This document shows, piece after piece, positions 8,910-17,628 of a stretch of 52,812 bases of DNA. Location of the stretch: the NCBI GenBank assembly GCA_051657745.1, contig JBOFLG010000152.1, positions 1 to 52,812 of the forward strand, in the 5' to 3' direction. Every line of letters starts with the position of its first letter. Positions within the stretch are counted from its first letter, which is position 1. The position numbers were made by a program, and so were the translations under genes. The stretch comes from JBOFLG01 sp051657745. GTDB lineage: Bacteria; Actinomycetota; Actinomycetes; Actinomycetales; Dermatophilaceae. The notes below the pieces were generated by a model that saw only the letters and a program-made list of their open reading frames with translations, did not search any database and was not told the origin of the DNA.

Positions 8910-10318
8910 TCGCCACCGTCGAACGGGCGTCCGGGGACGGGCGCGCCGGGGCTCGGTTCCTCGACCGCCAGGCCCGGGCGTGGCAGATCGATCCGGTGGA
9001 TGACGGCAGCAGCGGCCGAGGCCTCCGGCTGCGCGCCGGGGCTCGCTGGGATCTGCCCCGCCACCTGTACCGCACGGTCGCCGACGTGGCGTTCGGCGAC
9101 CGTGTCGAGACATCACCGGAGCCCGGCACCGATGTCCTCACGGTGCTGGCGCTCGCGGCCGGAATCACCCGCTACGAACCGCGCAACTCCTACAACTGTC
9201 ACCGCGCCACTCCGTCCGCCCGGTCGTGCATGGCCGCCGAGGTCCTGCTCCGCACCGACGCGGGGTGCTGGCGGTTCGATCCGGCGAGGCACGCGCTGGT
9301 CTCCACCGGTGACCCCAACATCGAGCCCGATCTCCGAGCCGGCGTCGACATCGTCGTCGTCGCCAATACTGCGGCGCTCCCACCCTGGTACGAGGACCTT
9401 CGATGGTCGCTCGCACTACTCGAGAGCGGTCATCTCCTCGCGACTCTGAGCAGCGTCTGCGCGGTGCTACGCCTCGACCACCGGGTCGCCCTTCGCTTCC
9501 CGGACGCTGCGACCCTGGCCACCGTCGGGTTGGCCGGGGATGACGCCGCTCTCCCTGCGGCGCTGCTCACCATCCGCGGCGGTGCGGCCCGGCCGTTCGA
9601 TCCGGCGGGGTTGCCGGTCGGCTCCGACGACCCGGTAGTGCGATTCGATCGGTCCGGCTGGGTCGAGGACGAGCTGCTGGGAGCCGACATCCCGATCCCG
9701 TCTGGCCGACAACTGGCGAGTCGCAGCTGGGAGCAGGTGCTGTTTGAGCGTAGTGCGGGCCGAGTCAACAAGGGCTTCTCGTGCTCGACCCGACCTCTCC
9801 CGGCGGGCGTGGTCGGCGCTGTCGCCAGCAGCGTGTCGGGGATGTGGCTGCCGGGGGTGACCGGGGCGACGGTGGACCCGTCGCTACGCGTGCACCTGGT
9901 GGTCGAGCGGGTCGATCAGCTGGCGACCGGGGTATACCTCGTCCGCCCGGACGGTCAACTCGAGTGGCGCTTCGCGTCCGCCGGCATGGCCGATGTCGCC
10001 TCCTGCTTCCCGTACAACCCCTCCCTCACCGACCTGTCGAGCGCCAGCATCGCCGTGGTGGTCTCCTCGCCCGTGGCCGAGGGCTTCGCCCGCGGCGGAG
10101 CCCGGGCCGCACGGTACAGCCAGATCGCCGCCGGGGCGCACCTGCAGCGCATGAGCCTCGCCGCCGCCGACGCCGAGGTGTTCCTGCGTCCGTTGCGGTC
10201 GTTCGACCCTGACGCCCTCGGCTCGGTGGTGAGGGCGGATGACGGCTCGCTCCCGGTGTACGCCGGTGTCGCCGGCCGGACCAGATTCGTCGACCTGCTC
10301 CTGGATGTGCGGGCATGA
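8906..10318 (+). CDS. Two-domain SagB/McbC-type azoline dehydrogenase
   Basis: This 470-residue protein with a GTG start consists of two nitroreductase-like halves. The first (about 60-220) has the family pattern HRATPSARSCMAAEVLL, LRTDAGCWRFDP and a later SLALLESGHLL. The second (about 240-470) has LFERSAGRVNKGF, GVYLVRPDG and RYSQIAAGAHLQRMSLAA. In thiazole/oxazole RiPP pathways such FMN enzymes oxidise azolines to azoles after the YcaO step. The order cyclodehydratase-dehydrogenase and the 4-base overlaps with both neighbours support that role. The N-terminal half may be structural, since two-domain forms with one degenerate half are known. The gene looks complete. Confidence 0.8.
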   Translation: MIATVERASGDGRAGARFLDRQARAWQIDPVDDGSSGRGLRLRAGARWDLPRHLYRTVADVAFGDRVETSPEPGTDVLTVLALAAGITRYEPRNSYNCHRATPSARSCMAAEVLLRTDAGCWRFDPARHALVSTGDPNIEPDLRAGVDIVVVANTAALPPWYEDLRWSLALLESGHLLATLSSVCAVLRLDHRVALRFPDAATLATVGLAGDDAALPAALLTIRGGAARPFDPAGLPVGSDDPVVRFDRSGWVEDELLGADIPIPSGRQLASRSWEQVLFERSAGRVNKGFSCSTRPLPAGVVGAVASSVSGMWLPGVTGATVDPSLRVHLVVERVDQLATGVYLVRPDGQLEWRFASAGMADVASCFPYNPSLTDLSSASIAVVVSSPVAEGFARGGARAARYSQIAAGAHLQRMSLAAADAEVFLRPLRSFDPDALGSVVRADDGSLPVYAGVAGRTRFVDLLLDVRA

Positions 10319-12114
10319 CGGCGACGACGCGCGTCCCGTCAGCGGACGACCGAGGATGGCGGTCCTGGCACCTCTTCGTCCACGGTGATCGGGCACGCAC
10401 GGACCGCGTGCTGCTAGAGATCGTGCACCCACTGGTGCGCGACCTCCAGGCGGCCGGCACGCTGGCCGGCTGGTTCTTCGTCCGGTACTGGCACGGCGGG
10501 CCACATCTGCGGCTTCGGCTGCGTGGCCTGGCCGCCGGCCACGCGGCTGAGGTGGATCGCCGGCTCCGAGACGGCCTGGACACCCTCACTCCGGTCGAGT
10601 CGGCCGACCGCGCGTCGTTCTACTCCGGCTTCGACGTCGCGTCGGACCCGGTTCCGACCGTCGACCTGGGCTGGTACGCCGACCGCGAGCTCGTCGGCGC
10701 CGCGTACCACCCGGAGGTCGACCGCTACGGCGGCCCGGGCGCGCTCGCGGCCGCCGAGCGTCTGTTCGAGACCTCGAGCGAGGTCGCGGTCGTCGTCCTC
10801 CGGACGGTCCCCGATGCGCACCGACGTCGCGGCGTCTGCCTGGACCTCATCCACGGCCTCACCCGAATCCAGTCCGAGGACGCCGCACACGCCATCCGGT
10901 GGTGTCGGGACTACGCGGCGATGTGGCGCCACCTCAGTCCCCGTATCGCGATGCGACACCTGGCCATCCAGCAGGCCGCGGAGGCCGATCACTGTGCCTC
11001 GGCGAAGGAGCATCTCGACCGCGCACATCTCGTCCAGCGCTGGGCGGCACTGGTGACCGGCGGTGACGGCGCCGACGTTCCTGCGCTGCATCGGGCCTGG
11101 CTCGAGGCGGTCAGGGCCTACCTCGACGAGCTCGCCGCGCTCGATCGAGCCGGCGACCTCGTGGGCACACCGTCAACCGTCGCGGTCTCCCAGGTGCACA
11201 TGCTGCATAACCGCTTGGGCGAGTCGGCCGCCGAGGAGGTTCGACTCGCCGAGCTCTGCGCGCTGAACTGGGCCGGCGTCACCTCGCCGTCGCGCTTTCA
11301 CGACGACGGCGCGGGTGCAGCCGACCGTCGGTACCTTCAGGACAGCAAGTTCCGCTCGACGGAATTCGTCGAGGCCCAGATGCCGAGGTGGCGCCCGGCC
11401 TCGGCCGCCCCGGCGACGTCGCGCGCCGCTTGGTCGGGGCCGTCAGTCGAACTGCCCCCCTCGACGCCGAGCACGATGCCGCTGGTCGACGCGCTGGCGC
11501 GGCGTCGTACCGCTCGAGGCCGGATGCGCGGCGACCTCACGCTTCAGCGACTGTCGAGCGTCCTGGAGGAGTCCGTCCGCGGGATACGGCGCACGTACCT
11601 GATGCGTGACCGGAGGGAGTACGAGCTGATCGGCAGGCCGTACCCGAGCGCGGGGATGGCGTATTCCACTCGGTTCCGGGTCCTGTCGTTGGGTGTCGAG
11701 GGACTCGAACCCGGTGTCTATGACTACGACGCGGACGCGCATGCGCTGACTCGGGTGGGTGACCCCGTCTCGCTGACGGACGTGATGGAGACCTCGGCGT
11801 TCTTCCGCGAGCCGGAGCCGTGGATCGACCTCTCGTCGGTCGGAGTGGTCATCGCGTTGTTCGTCGACATCACGGAGATGCGACGGCGCTACGGACTGCG
11901 GACGTCACGATTCGCGATGCTCGAAGCGGGCCACGCCGCTCAGGCGTTTACGTTGGCCTGTACCGCCCATGGTGTCGAAAGCGCTTTGGTGGGTGGGTTC
12001 TTCGACGACACCGTGTGCGCGCTGGTCCACCTCGACGGGTGGAATGAGTTGCCGATGTATCTGATCCCGCTGTCCACCGCAGTCACCACGGCGTCAACAG
12101 AGGAGGAAGCATGA
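10315..12114 (+). CDS. Fusion: SpaB_C elimination/cyclase-type domain plus SagB-type nitroreductase
   Basis: This 599-residue protein joins two RiPP enzymes. Residues about 15-330 are a clear SpaB_C / thiopeptide-type domain: RSWHLFVHG, then LVRDLQAAGTLAGWFFVRYWHGGPHLRLRL, and YHPEVDRYGG. Residues about 385-595 are a nitroreductase domain: LARRRTARGRMRGDLTLQRLS, YPSAGMAYSTRF, LEPGVYDYDADAHAL and RFAMLEAGHAAQAFTLAC. In thiopeptide biosynthesis these activities normally sit in separate proteins. The N-terminal half is a second copy alongside the 4259 protein, so one of the two may be the eliminating lyase and the other the pyridine-forming [4+2] enzyme. The dehydrogenase half is a second azoline oxidase beside the 8906 protein. 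The frame is open throughout, so this is a real fusion and not two genes. Confidence 0.82.
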   Translation: MTATTRVPSADDRGWRSWHLFVHGDRARTDRVLLEIVHPLVRDLQAAGTLAGWFFVRYWHGGPHLRLRLRGLAAGHAAEVDRRLRDGLDTLTPVESADRASFYSGFDVASDPVPTVDLGWYADRELVGAAYHPEVDRYGGPGALAAAERLFETSSEVAVVVLRTVPDAHRRRGVCLDLIHGLTRIQSEDAAHAIRWCRDYAAMWRHLSPRIAMRHLAIQQAAEADHCASAKEHLDRAHLVQRWAALVTGGDGADVPALHRAWLEAVRAYLDELAALDRAGDLVGTPSTVAVSQVHMLHNRLGESAAEEVRLAELCALNWAGVTSPSRFHDDGAGAADRRYLQDSKFRSTEFVEAQMPRWRPASAAPATSRAAWSGPSVELPPSTPSTMPLVDALARRRTARGRMRGDLTLQRLSSVLEESVRGIRRTYLMRDRREYELIGRPYPSAGMAYSTRFRVLSLGVEGLEPGVYDYDADAHALTRVGDPVSLTDVMETSAFFREPEPWIDLSSVGVVIALFVDITEMRRRYGLRTSRFAMLEAGHAAQAFTLACTAHGVESALVGGFFDDTVCALVHLDGWNELPMYLIPLSTAVTTASTEEEA

Positions 12115-13037
12115 TCTACGTCAAAGCCGAGGGCGTTCGAAAACGATATGGAGACGTGGAGGCGCTGCGCGGGGTGAGCCTCGAGGTGCATGCCGCGGAG
12201 ATCGTCGCCCTACTCGGGCCCAACGGTGCGGGAAAGACCACCCTGGTCGAGATCCTCGCCGGCAACCGTGCCTACGACGAGGGACACGTCGAGGTATTGG
12301 GGCACGACCCCACCGGCAACCGGCCTGAGGTGCGTGAGCGGGTCGGAATCGTCCCGCAGAGCGCCTTCTTCGAGTTCCAGCTCACCGTGCGAGAGCACGT
12401 CGGCCTGTTCCGGGGCTACTACCGCAGAGCCCTCGACGTCGCGGACGTCCTGGACATCGTCGGGCTCACGGCGGTCGCCGATCACCGGGTGGGTCGTCTC
12501 TCCGGCGGCCAGCAACGGCGTCTCGACATGGCTCTGGCACTGGTAGGCGACCCGGACCTGATCTTCCTCGACGAGCCGACCACGGGGTTTGACATCGCCT
12601 CGCGTGACCAGGCATGGAACGTCATCCGGGCGCTGCGCGACCTCGGGAAGTCGGTCATCCTCACGACGCACAACATGGTGGAGGCAGAGCGTCTCAGCGA
12701 TCGGGTGCTCATGTTGTTCGGAGGCCGGATCCTCGCCTCGGGAAGACCCGGCGCCCTGCTCCCCGGCCAGCACAGCCGCACCATCCGCTTCCGGGTGCCG
12801 GCGTCCGCGCTCGCCCCGCTGCCGGCCGAGCTCGACGCCCGGCTGACGCTCGAGGGCGAGGTCGCCGTGGTGCACAGCGAGAACGTCACCTCCGACCTGC
12901 ACCTGTTGACCTCCTGGGCTCTCGAGCACAACGCGGAGCTCGACGAGCTCGAGTTGCGGGGTCGCGAGCTTGAGGATGTCTACCTGCAGCTGTCCACGCA
13001 ACTTCACACGCGGTCGATGAAAGGGGACAACGCATGA
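12111..13037 (+). CDS. ABC exporter ATP-binding protein
   Basis: This 308-residue ATPase has Walker A GPNGAGKT (about residues 36-43), Q-loop region VPQS, signature LSGGQQRRL, Walker B LIFLDEPTTGFD and switch His in LTTHNM. The C-terminal extension after about residue 220 is typical of CcmA/DrrA-like multidrug and peptide export ATPases. It overlaps the preceding RiPP gene and the following permease by ATGA. In this setting it most likely powers export of, and self-protection against, the peptide product. Substrate is inferred from position only. Confidence 0.92.
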   Translation: MIYVKAEGVRKRYGDVEALRGVSLEVHAAEIVALLGPNGAGKTTLVEILAGNRAYDEGHVEVLGHDPTGNRPEVRERVGIVPQSAFFEFQLTVREHVGLFRGYYRRALDVADVLDIVGLTAVADHRVGRLSGGQQRRLDMALALVGDPDLIFLDEPTTGFDIASRDQAWNVIRALRDLGKSVILTTHNMVEAERLSDRVLMLFGGRILASGRPGALLPGQHSRTIRFRVPASALAPLPAELDARLTLEGEVAVVHSENVTSDLHLLTSWALEHNAELDELELRGRELEDVYLQLSTQLHTRSMKGDNA

Positions 13038-13843
13038 GTACGCCGACGATCACCATTCCCCAGGCGACATCCACCGGCTCGTGGAACGTCGTCCGACTGA
13101 TCTGGCACGACATGTCCTACGGCCTGCGTGCGGTCACTCGCTCGCCGCTGACGATGGTCCTGGCCCTGCTCTTCCCACTGATCTTCAACGTCCTCTTCAA
13201 CGTCCTCGGCGACGGGCAGACCCGAGGAGGGGTGTCGAATGTGCAGTTCACCACGGCGGCCATCGTCGTCTTCGTCATCGCCCTCAACGGGTACCTGAAC
13301 ATGTCGATCAGCATCGTGGTCGCCCGCGAGAAGAGCGTGCTGAAGCGCATCCGGCAGACGCCCGTTCCCCGCGTAGCGCACCTCTGCAGCCGCATCCTCC
13401 TCGCCACGATCCTCTCGGCGTTCTCGGTGCTGGTCATGGTCGCCATCTCGATGGTCGCGTTCGGTCTCGAGCTCTCCGCGGTCAATGCCGCCGCGCTCAC
13501 CGTGATGTTCACGATCAGCTGCTTCGCGTTCTCCGCGCTTGGCATCGCCGTGACGCGACTGATGCCGACTGTCGAGAGCGGCATGGTGGTCGCCGTCGCG
13601 ACGCTATTCCCGGTGATGTTCATTTCCGGGACATTCTTCCCCGTCGACTCGCTCCCCGGTTGGCTCGCCACCGCTACCGAGTTTCTCCCGCTCGTCCCTG
13701 CGAACAACGCGGTGCGGGCTGCCTTCATCGACAACGCCGGAGCCAGCGCGTTCGCCTGGACCGACCTGGCGATTCTCACGGCATGGGCCGTGGGAGGCCT
13801 GGCAGTCGCCATCCGGACTATGCCGTGGGAGCCGGTGCGATGA
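13034..13843 (+). CDS. ABC-2 type permease, partner of the preceding ATPase
   Basis: This 269-residue membrane protein has about six hydrophobic segments (for example MVLALLFPLIFNVLFNVL, VVFVIALNGYLNMSI, ILSAFSVLVMVAISMVAF, ALTVMFTISCFAFSAL, VVAVATLFPVMFISGTFFPV and LAILTAWAVGGLAV). The internal KSVLKRIRQTPVPR and the FISGTFFPVDSLPGWL motif are typical of the ABC2_membrane family, in drug and peptide exporters. It begins in the ATGA overlap with the ATPase gene. A 67-base gap follows, the largest inside the operon. Confidence 0.9.
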   Translation: MSTPTITIPQATSTGSWNVVRLIWHDMSYGLRAVTRSPLTMVLALLFPLIFNVLFNVLGDGQTRGGVSNVQFTTAAIVVFVIALNGYLNMSISIVVAREKSVLKRIRQTPVPRVAHLCSRILLATILSAFSVLVMVAISMVAFGLELSAVNAAALTVMFTISCFAFSALGIAVTRLMPTVESGMVVAVATLFPVMFISGTFFPVDSLPGWLATATEFLPLVPANNAVRAAFIDNAGASAFAWTDLAILTAWAVGGLAVAIRTMPWEPVR

Positions 13844-13910
13844 GATCCGCCGCCTGCGGGCCTGATCCGGTCGTCGTCGTTCACCATCACCCGACGGGAG
13901 TACCACGCGA

Positions 13911-14468
13911 ATGCTCGAGACGCTACACGCCGGCGCGGCCTGGTGCATGACGCCGTTCCTCGACCTTGCCGTCCGGCTGGTGCCACCCGAGGCGGTGGCC
14001 GGTTCGGCCCTGATCCTGCTGGCGATCTCGTGCCGTGTCGTCGTCCTCGGCGCGCACCGACTCGGTGGTCGGGCCGCGAAGGTCGGCCGGGTGCTCCTCA
14101 CCGGCGTGCCGATCGCGGTCGGTGCGGTTTGGGTGGCAGTACCCGGTGCGCGTCCCGGGCCGGGGTCGTTCTTCGGTATCGAGGACCTTCGAGCACCCGT
14201 GTGGGGCAACGGTGCGGGCGCATGGATCGTCGGCGGCCTGGTCGTCGTCGCGACCATCGCCGTCCAGCGGGCGACCGCGGTGGCCCAGGGGCGGATCGAC
14301 GAACGCACGACGTTCTTCCTGACCCGAATGCTCCCGGTGATTCTCGGCACGCTCACCGTCGTCGTCATCCCGGCCGGTCTCCAGCTGATGTGGGCGGTGT
14401 CGGTGGGCCTCGGCTGGGGTGGCGAGCTGTTCTCCCGTGCGAGTCGGCCCACGGAGGTCCGGCCGTGA
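13911..14468 (+). CDS. Small YidC/Oxa1-like membrane protein
   Basis: This 185-residue membrane protein has about four transmembrane segments: residues about 28-50, 60-78, 96-115 and 130-165. Two regions recall the YidC/Oxa1 insertase family. The first hydrophobic helix, ALILLAISCRVVVLGAH, has a single Arg inside it, as in the conserved Arg of Gram-positive YidC. Near the end, FFLTRMLPVILGTLTVVVIPAGLQLMWAVSV closely matches the family's MPLIF...FPAGLxLYW signature. It is much shorter than normal YidC proteins (about 250-400 residues) and lacks a lipoprotein signal and the basic tail. The start ATG follows a GGGAG site. The stop overlaps the next gene by GTGA, so it belongs to the operon. A role in membrane handling of the peptide, immunity or assembly of the exporter is speculative. 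Confidence 0.6.
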   Translation: MLETLHAGAAWCMTPFLDLAVRLVPPEAVAGSALILLAISCRVVVLGAHRLGGRAAKVGRVLLTGVPIAVGAVWVAVPGARPGPGSFFGIEDLRAPVWGNGAGAWIVGGLVVVATIAVQRATAVAQGRIDERTTFFLTRMLPVILGTLTVVVIPAGLQLMWAVSVGLGWGGELFSRASRPTEVRP

Positions 14469-16363
14469 TCCTCCGCGCCGGCACCCTGCGCCGCGATGCC
14501 TACGGACGATATCGCGTCCGGGCGAGCCTGAATGCCGTCGAACGATGCGTGCAGCGCCATCCGTCGGCAGAGCGCGTCGAGATGTTCCACGGCAACCTTC
14601 TGGGCACGGCCGCCGACGTCGCTCGGCGGATTCGTCACGACGGCGCTGACGGTCTCGTCCTCGAGCACGGGTCGGGCGACCGGTGGCTGCTCGATGCGCT
14701 CGTCGACCGCGGCGTCGAGATGGTCGGGGTGCCGGTCCGGGACCACGACCCACCACCGCACGAGCCGCTGCGGACCCGCGCGCTGTTCGCCGAGGGCGTC
14801 GTCGATCCGGATGCCGCGAGTCGGCTCGGCGTCCGGATCGCGTGGCACACGACCGGAGGCTGGCTGCCACGCGAGACGGAGCTGATCCTCGCCGACCTGG
14901 CTGCGGTGAACCGCTCGGGGCGCCGACCCGCAGCGATGATCGGGCCGGTGAACCACCTGCTGCGCACCCCGGGCGAGTTCGCTCGGGTGAGTCCTGCCGA
15001 CCGCGGCATCGCGTTGGCAGTCGAGGACCTGCCGCCTGACGCGTGGTCGGTGCTCGCCGACCAGGGTGTGGACCAGGTGGACGTCGTCGTGACCTCGGCC
15101 GTCCGTCCGTCGGAACTACGGCGTCTGCTGTGCGCGGCGTCGGCCCACGGCGTCGGCGTCGCCGTCCGCGCTCACCTGACGAGCGCCGAGCCGGCTCGTT
15201 CTGATGCGCTCCGCGAGCTGATCACCGTCGACCCGCGCGTCAGGTCCACGACCGGCGCGCCGGCCGCCGATCCGGGCCGAGCGCTCGCCGCGCCACCGGA
15301 CGCACGACCGGTCGATCTCTTGGTGGCCCGCCGCGACCAGGCTGCCGCGGGCCGGCGCCGAATCCAGCGCACCCTGACCGGAGCCCTCGTCGATGCCGAC
15401 CCGTTCCACGGCGGATGTCACGAGGTGTGGTGGCGGGCCGACGTACCGTGGCGACCGCATCTGACCTGGCTGCGCTCGGTGTGCGACGTCAGTGCCCGGG
15501 TCACCGTCGAGGACGACGACGACGTCGTCACCGCGCACGACCTGTCCGGCAGTGCGGTGTCCTCGGTCCGGCACCGGATGACGCCGTACGCACATCTCGT
15601 CGACGCGATCGTGCGCCCGGGCGCCGTGCGCGCCCTGCTGGAGTCAGCGACCGATGTCGCTGCGCTGGTCGGCGACCTGGTGTCGGCACGAACCGGCGGC
15701 GACGGCGGCCCGCTGCTGAGACGTAGCGTCCGGATGCCGCACCTCTGCCTTCCCGGAGGAGCGGCCTGCCCCGGTCGCCGGCTACGCCGGCTGGTGATCG
15801 ACAGCTCAGGGGTACGGCTCGGTCCTGGAGGTCCGGTGATCGGGACCGTGGGTGACCCGCTGAGTTCGCTGCTGGGGTCCGTCCGCCGCATCGGCGGGTC
15901 ATTGTCGGGTGACTGCGTGTGCCGGCCGCACGACGCCGACGGCGACGCCCGCTTGCGCGAGCCGTGGGTTCCTCGGGTCGTTGCCACGGCCGGTGCTGTC
16001 CGAGACGCTGGTGGATCGGAAGCCGGGTGGCGGGCGAGCGGGCTCGGCGGCCCACTGCTGCACGCCGGGTCGAGCGCACCGTCCTGGCCGGTACCGGTCG
16101 CGCTGCTGACGGGCGATCGCTCCTCCCTGTTGGTGCACACGCGGACCGGAGCGCGGCTGGCGGTCACACCGGCATCCGCAGCGATCGTCGAGGTCGCGTG
16201 CGACCACGGTGCTCGACGGCCACTCGACGCTCTCGACGCGGTCGCGACCGCGTTCGGCCGCGGTCCGGCCGAGGTGCGCGACGCGGTCGAGCGGGTCGAC
16301 AGCGGGCTTCGGGCTTGGCTGGCGGCCGAGAACCGCGACATAGGAGAGAGGAGCGCGCGATGA
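14465..16363 (+). CDS. Radical SAM/SPASM-like protein lacking the 4Fe-4S motif, with C-terminal PqqD-like domain
   Basis: This 632-residue protein starts at a GTG overlapping the previous stop. The first 270 residues read as an alpha/beta barrel-like fold (IRHDGADGLVLEHG, DRGVEMVGVPVRD, GVRIAWHTTGG) but contain no CxxxCxxC cluster. A central region with CLPGGAACPG (C428, C435), then LVIDSSGVRLGPGG, then IGTVGDPLSSLL, then CVC (C484, C486) resembles a SPASM cluster-binding domain. The last 80 residues (SLLVHTRTGARLAVTPASAAIV ... RDAVERVDSGLRAWL) look like PqqD/RRE, which binds leader peptides. It sits between the YidC-like gene and the aminotransferase. Daptide systems use a separate large recognition protein next to the aminotransferase and dehydrogenase, and this could be its counterpart. 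No enzymatic function can be assigned. Confidence 0.5.
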   Translation: MILRAGTLRRDAYGRYRVRASLNAVERCVQRHPSAERVEMFHGNLLGTAADVARRIRHDGADGLVLEHGSGDRWLLDALVDRGVEMVGVPVRDHDPPPHEPLRTRALFAEGVVDPDAASRLGVRIAWHTTGGWLPRETELILADLAAVNRSGRRPAAMIGPVNHLLRTPGEFARVSPADRGIALAVEDLPPDAWSVLADQGVDQVDVVVTSAVRPSELRRLLCAASAHGVGVAVRAHLTSAEPARSDALRELITVDPRVRSTTGAPAADPGRALAAPPDARPVDLLVARRDQAAAGRRRIQRTLTGALVDADPFHGGCHEVWWRADVPWRPHLTWLRSVCDVSARVTVEDDDDVVTAHDLSGSAVSSVRHRMTPYAHLVDAIVRPGAVRALLESATDVAALVGDLVSARTGGDGGPLLRRSVRMPHLCLPGGAACPGRRLRRLVIDSSGVRLGPGGPVIGTVGDPLSSLLGSVRRIGGSLSGDCVCRPHDADGDARLREPWVPRVVATAGAVRDAGGSEAGWRASGLGGPLLHAGSSAPSWPVPVALLTGDRSSLLVHTRTGARLAVTPASAAIVEVACDHGARRPLDALDAVATAFGRGPAEVRDAVERVDSGLRAWLAAENRDIGERSAR

Positions 16364-17628
16364 GCCACTACCCGGTGTGGCACCCGATGACGAGGATGAG
16401 CCGGTTCGTCGACCACGAGGTGATGATCGAGAGCGGACATGACACCTCCCTGCGCGGCCGTGACGGCGAACGGTACCTAAGTGCCAACTCGGGGTTGTGG
16501 AACGTGTGCGCGGGGCTCGACGAGGACCTGGTCGTCGATGCGGTCCGCGAGCAGCTGGCCCGGCTTCCCTACTCCACGCTCTTCCGGTTCTCACACCCGA
16601 CGGCGGTCGAGCTCGCTCGTCGACTGCTCGCCCTGCATCCCGGCTTCGACGATGGCCGCATCTTCTACACCACCTCGGGCAGCGGCGCGAACGACATGGC
16701 CGGCAAGCTGTCCCGCCGGTTCGCCGCGCTGCACGGGCGCCCGGCGAGCCGCCTCGTCAGCTTTCGCGACTCGTATCACGGCGGGTTGGGGGATGCGTTC
16801 CTGCTGACCGGCGAGGACCTTGGACAGTCTGACTATGGGCTACCCGCCGACCCGTTCCTCCACCTCACGACACCGCTCGATCCGGCGAGCAGCGAGATTG
16901 CGCTGGGCGAGCTCGCGGATCACCTGCCCGACGTGGCGGCTATCTTCGTCGAGCCGGTGCTCGGGTCGGCCGGCGCCTGTGCGGTCGACCCGGCGTTCGC
17001 CGCGGGGTGCACCGAGCTGGCGCGCCGGCACGGTTTCCTCGTCGTGGCCGACGAGGTGGCGACCGGTTTCGGCCGGACCGGTTCCATGTTCGCCTACGAG
17101 GAGCTCGGGCTGAAACCCGACCTGGTGGTTATGTCGAAGGCGGTGACCAACGGGCTGCTGCCGATGGCCGCGGTGGCGGTGCGGGAGTCCGTGTGGCGCC
17201 GGTTCGAGCGCGAGGGAGTCGAGTTGATGCTCGGCGAGACTCAGGCGGGCAACCCGCTGTCGTGCGCGGCGGCGCTCGCCACGCTGGACCTCATCGAGAA
17301 GCGTGGTCTGGTCGACCGCGCCCGGCGTGCTGCACAGCGTCTCGAACGGTTGCTGAGGCCGCTTGAGCAGCGGCACGAGAGACACGGGCTGCTGCTCAGC
17401 GGCCGAGGGCTGATGCGCGGCATCCATCTCCGTGCTCTGGAGCAGGAGGCGCGGACGAGGGCCGGCGCGGCGCTGGCCGAACGTTGTCGACTGGAGCGGG
17501 TCATCGTCCATCCCTCACCGCAGGGCATCACCCTGCTGCCGCCATACGTCATCACCGACGACGAGCTCGACGTCATCGTCTCCACGGTCGACGGCGCACT
17601 CGACGCCCTCGAGGGGTCGGCGTGTTGA
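16360..17628 (+). CDS. Class III PLP-dependent aminotransferase (daptide MpaC-like role proposed)
   Basis: This 422-residue protein is a clear member of the BioA/GabT aminotransferase family. It has YLSANSGLWNV, TTSGSGAND (cofactor phosphate site), DSYHGG, FVEPVLGSAG, then DEVATGFGRTG with the pyridine-nitrogen Asp at D231, and VMSKAVTNG with the Schiff-base Lys at K260. The start is the ATG in the ATGA overlap at 16360. Thiopeptide clusters normally lack such an enzyme. In daptide pathways a homologous aminotransferase converts the ketone left after oxidative decarboxylation of C-terminal Thr into an amine. The pairing with the next gene and the C-terminal Thr of both precursors make that the best hypothesis. 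Action on a free small metabolite cannot be excluded. Confidence 0.85.
   Translation: MSHYPVWHPMTRMSRFVDHEVMIESGHDTSLRGRDGERYLSANSGLWNVCAGLDEDLVVDAVREQLARLPYSTLFRFSHPTAVELARRLLALHPGFDDGRIFYTTSGSGANDMAGKLSRRFAALHGRPASRLVSFRDSYHGGLGDAFLLTGEDLGQSDYGLPADPFLHLTTPLDPASSEIALGELADHLPDVAAIFVEPVLGSAGACAVDPAFAAGCTELARRHGFLVVADEVATGFGRTGSMFAYEELGLKPDLVVMSKAVTNGLLPMAAVAVRESVWRRFEREGVELMLGETQAGNPLSCAAALATLDLIEKRGLVDRARRAAQRLERLLRPLEQRHERHGLLLSGRGLMRGIHLRALEQEARTRAGAALAERCRLERVIVHPSPQGITLLPPYVITDDELDVIVSTVDGALDALEGSAC

Noticed and set aside
15418..16440. Minus-strand open frame of about 340 residues opposite the SPASM-like gene
   Set aside because: Low-complexity Arg/Ser/Pro-rich translation, antisense to a gene whose start and stop are overlap-coupled to its neighbours.
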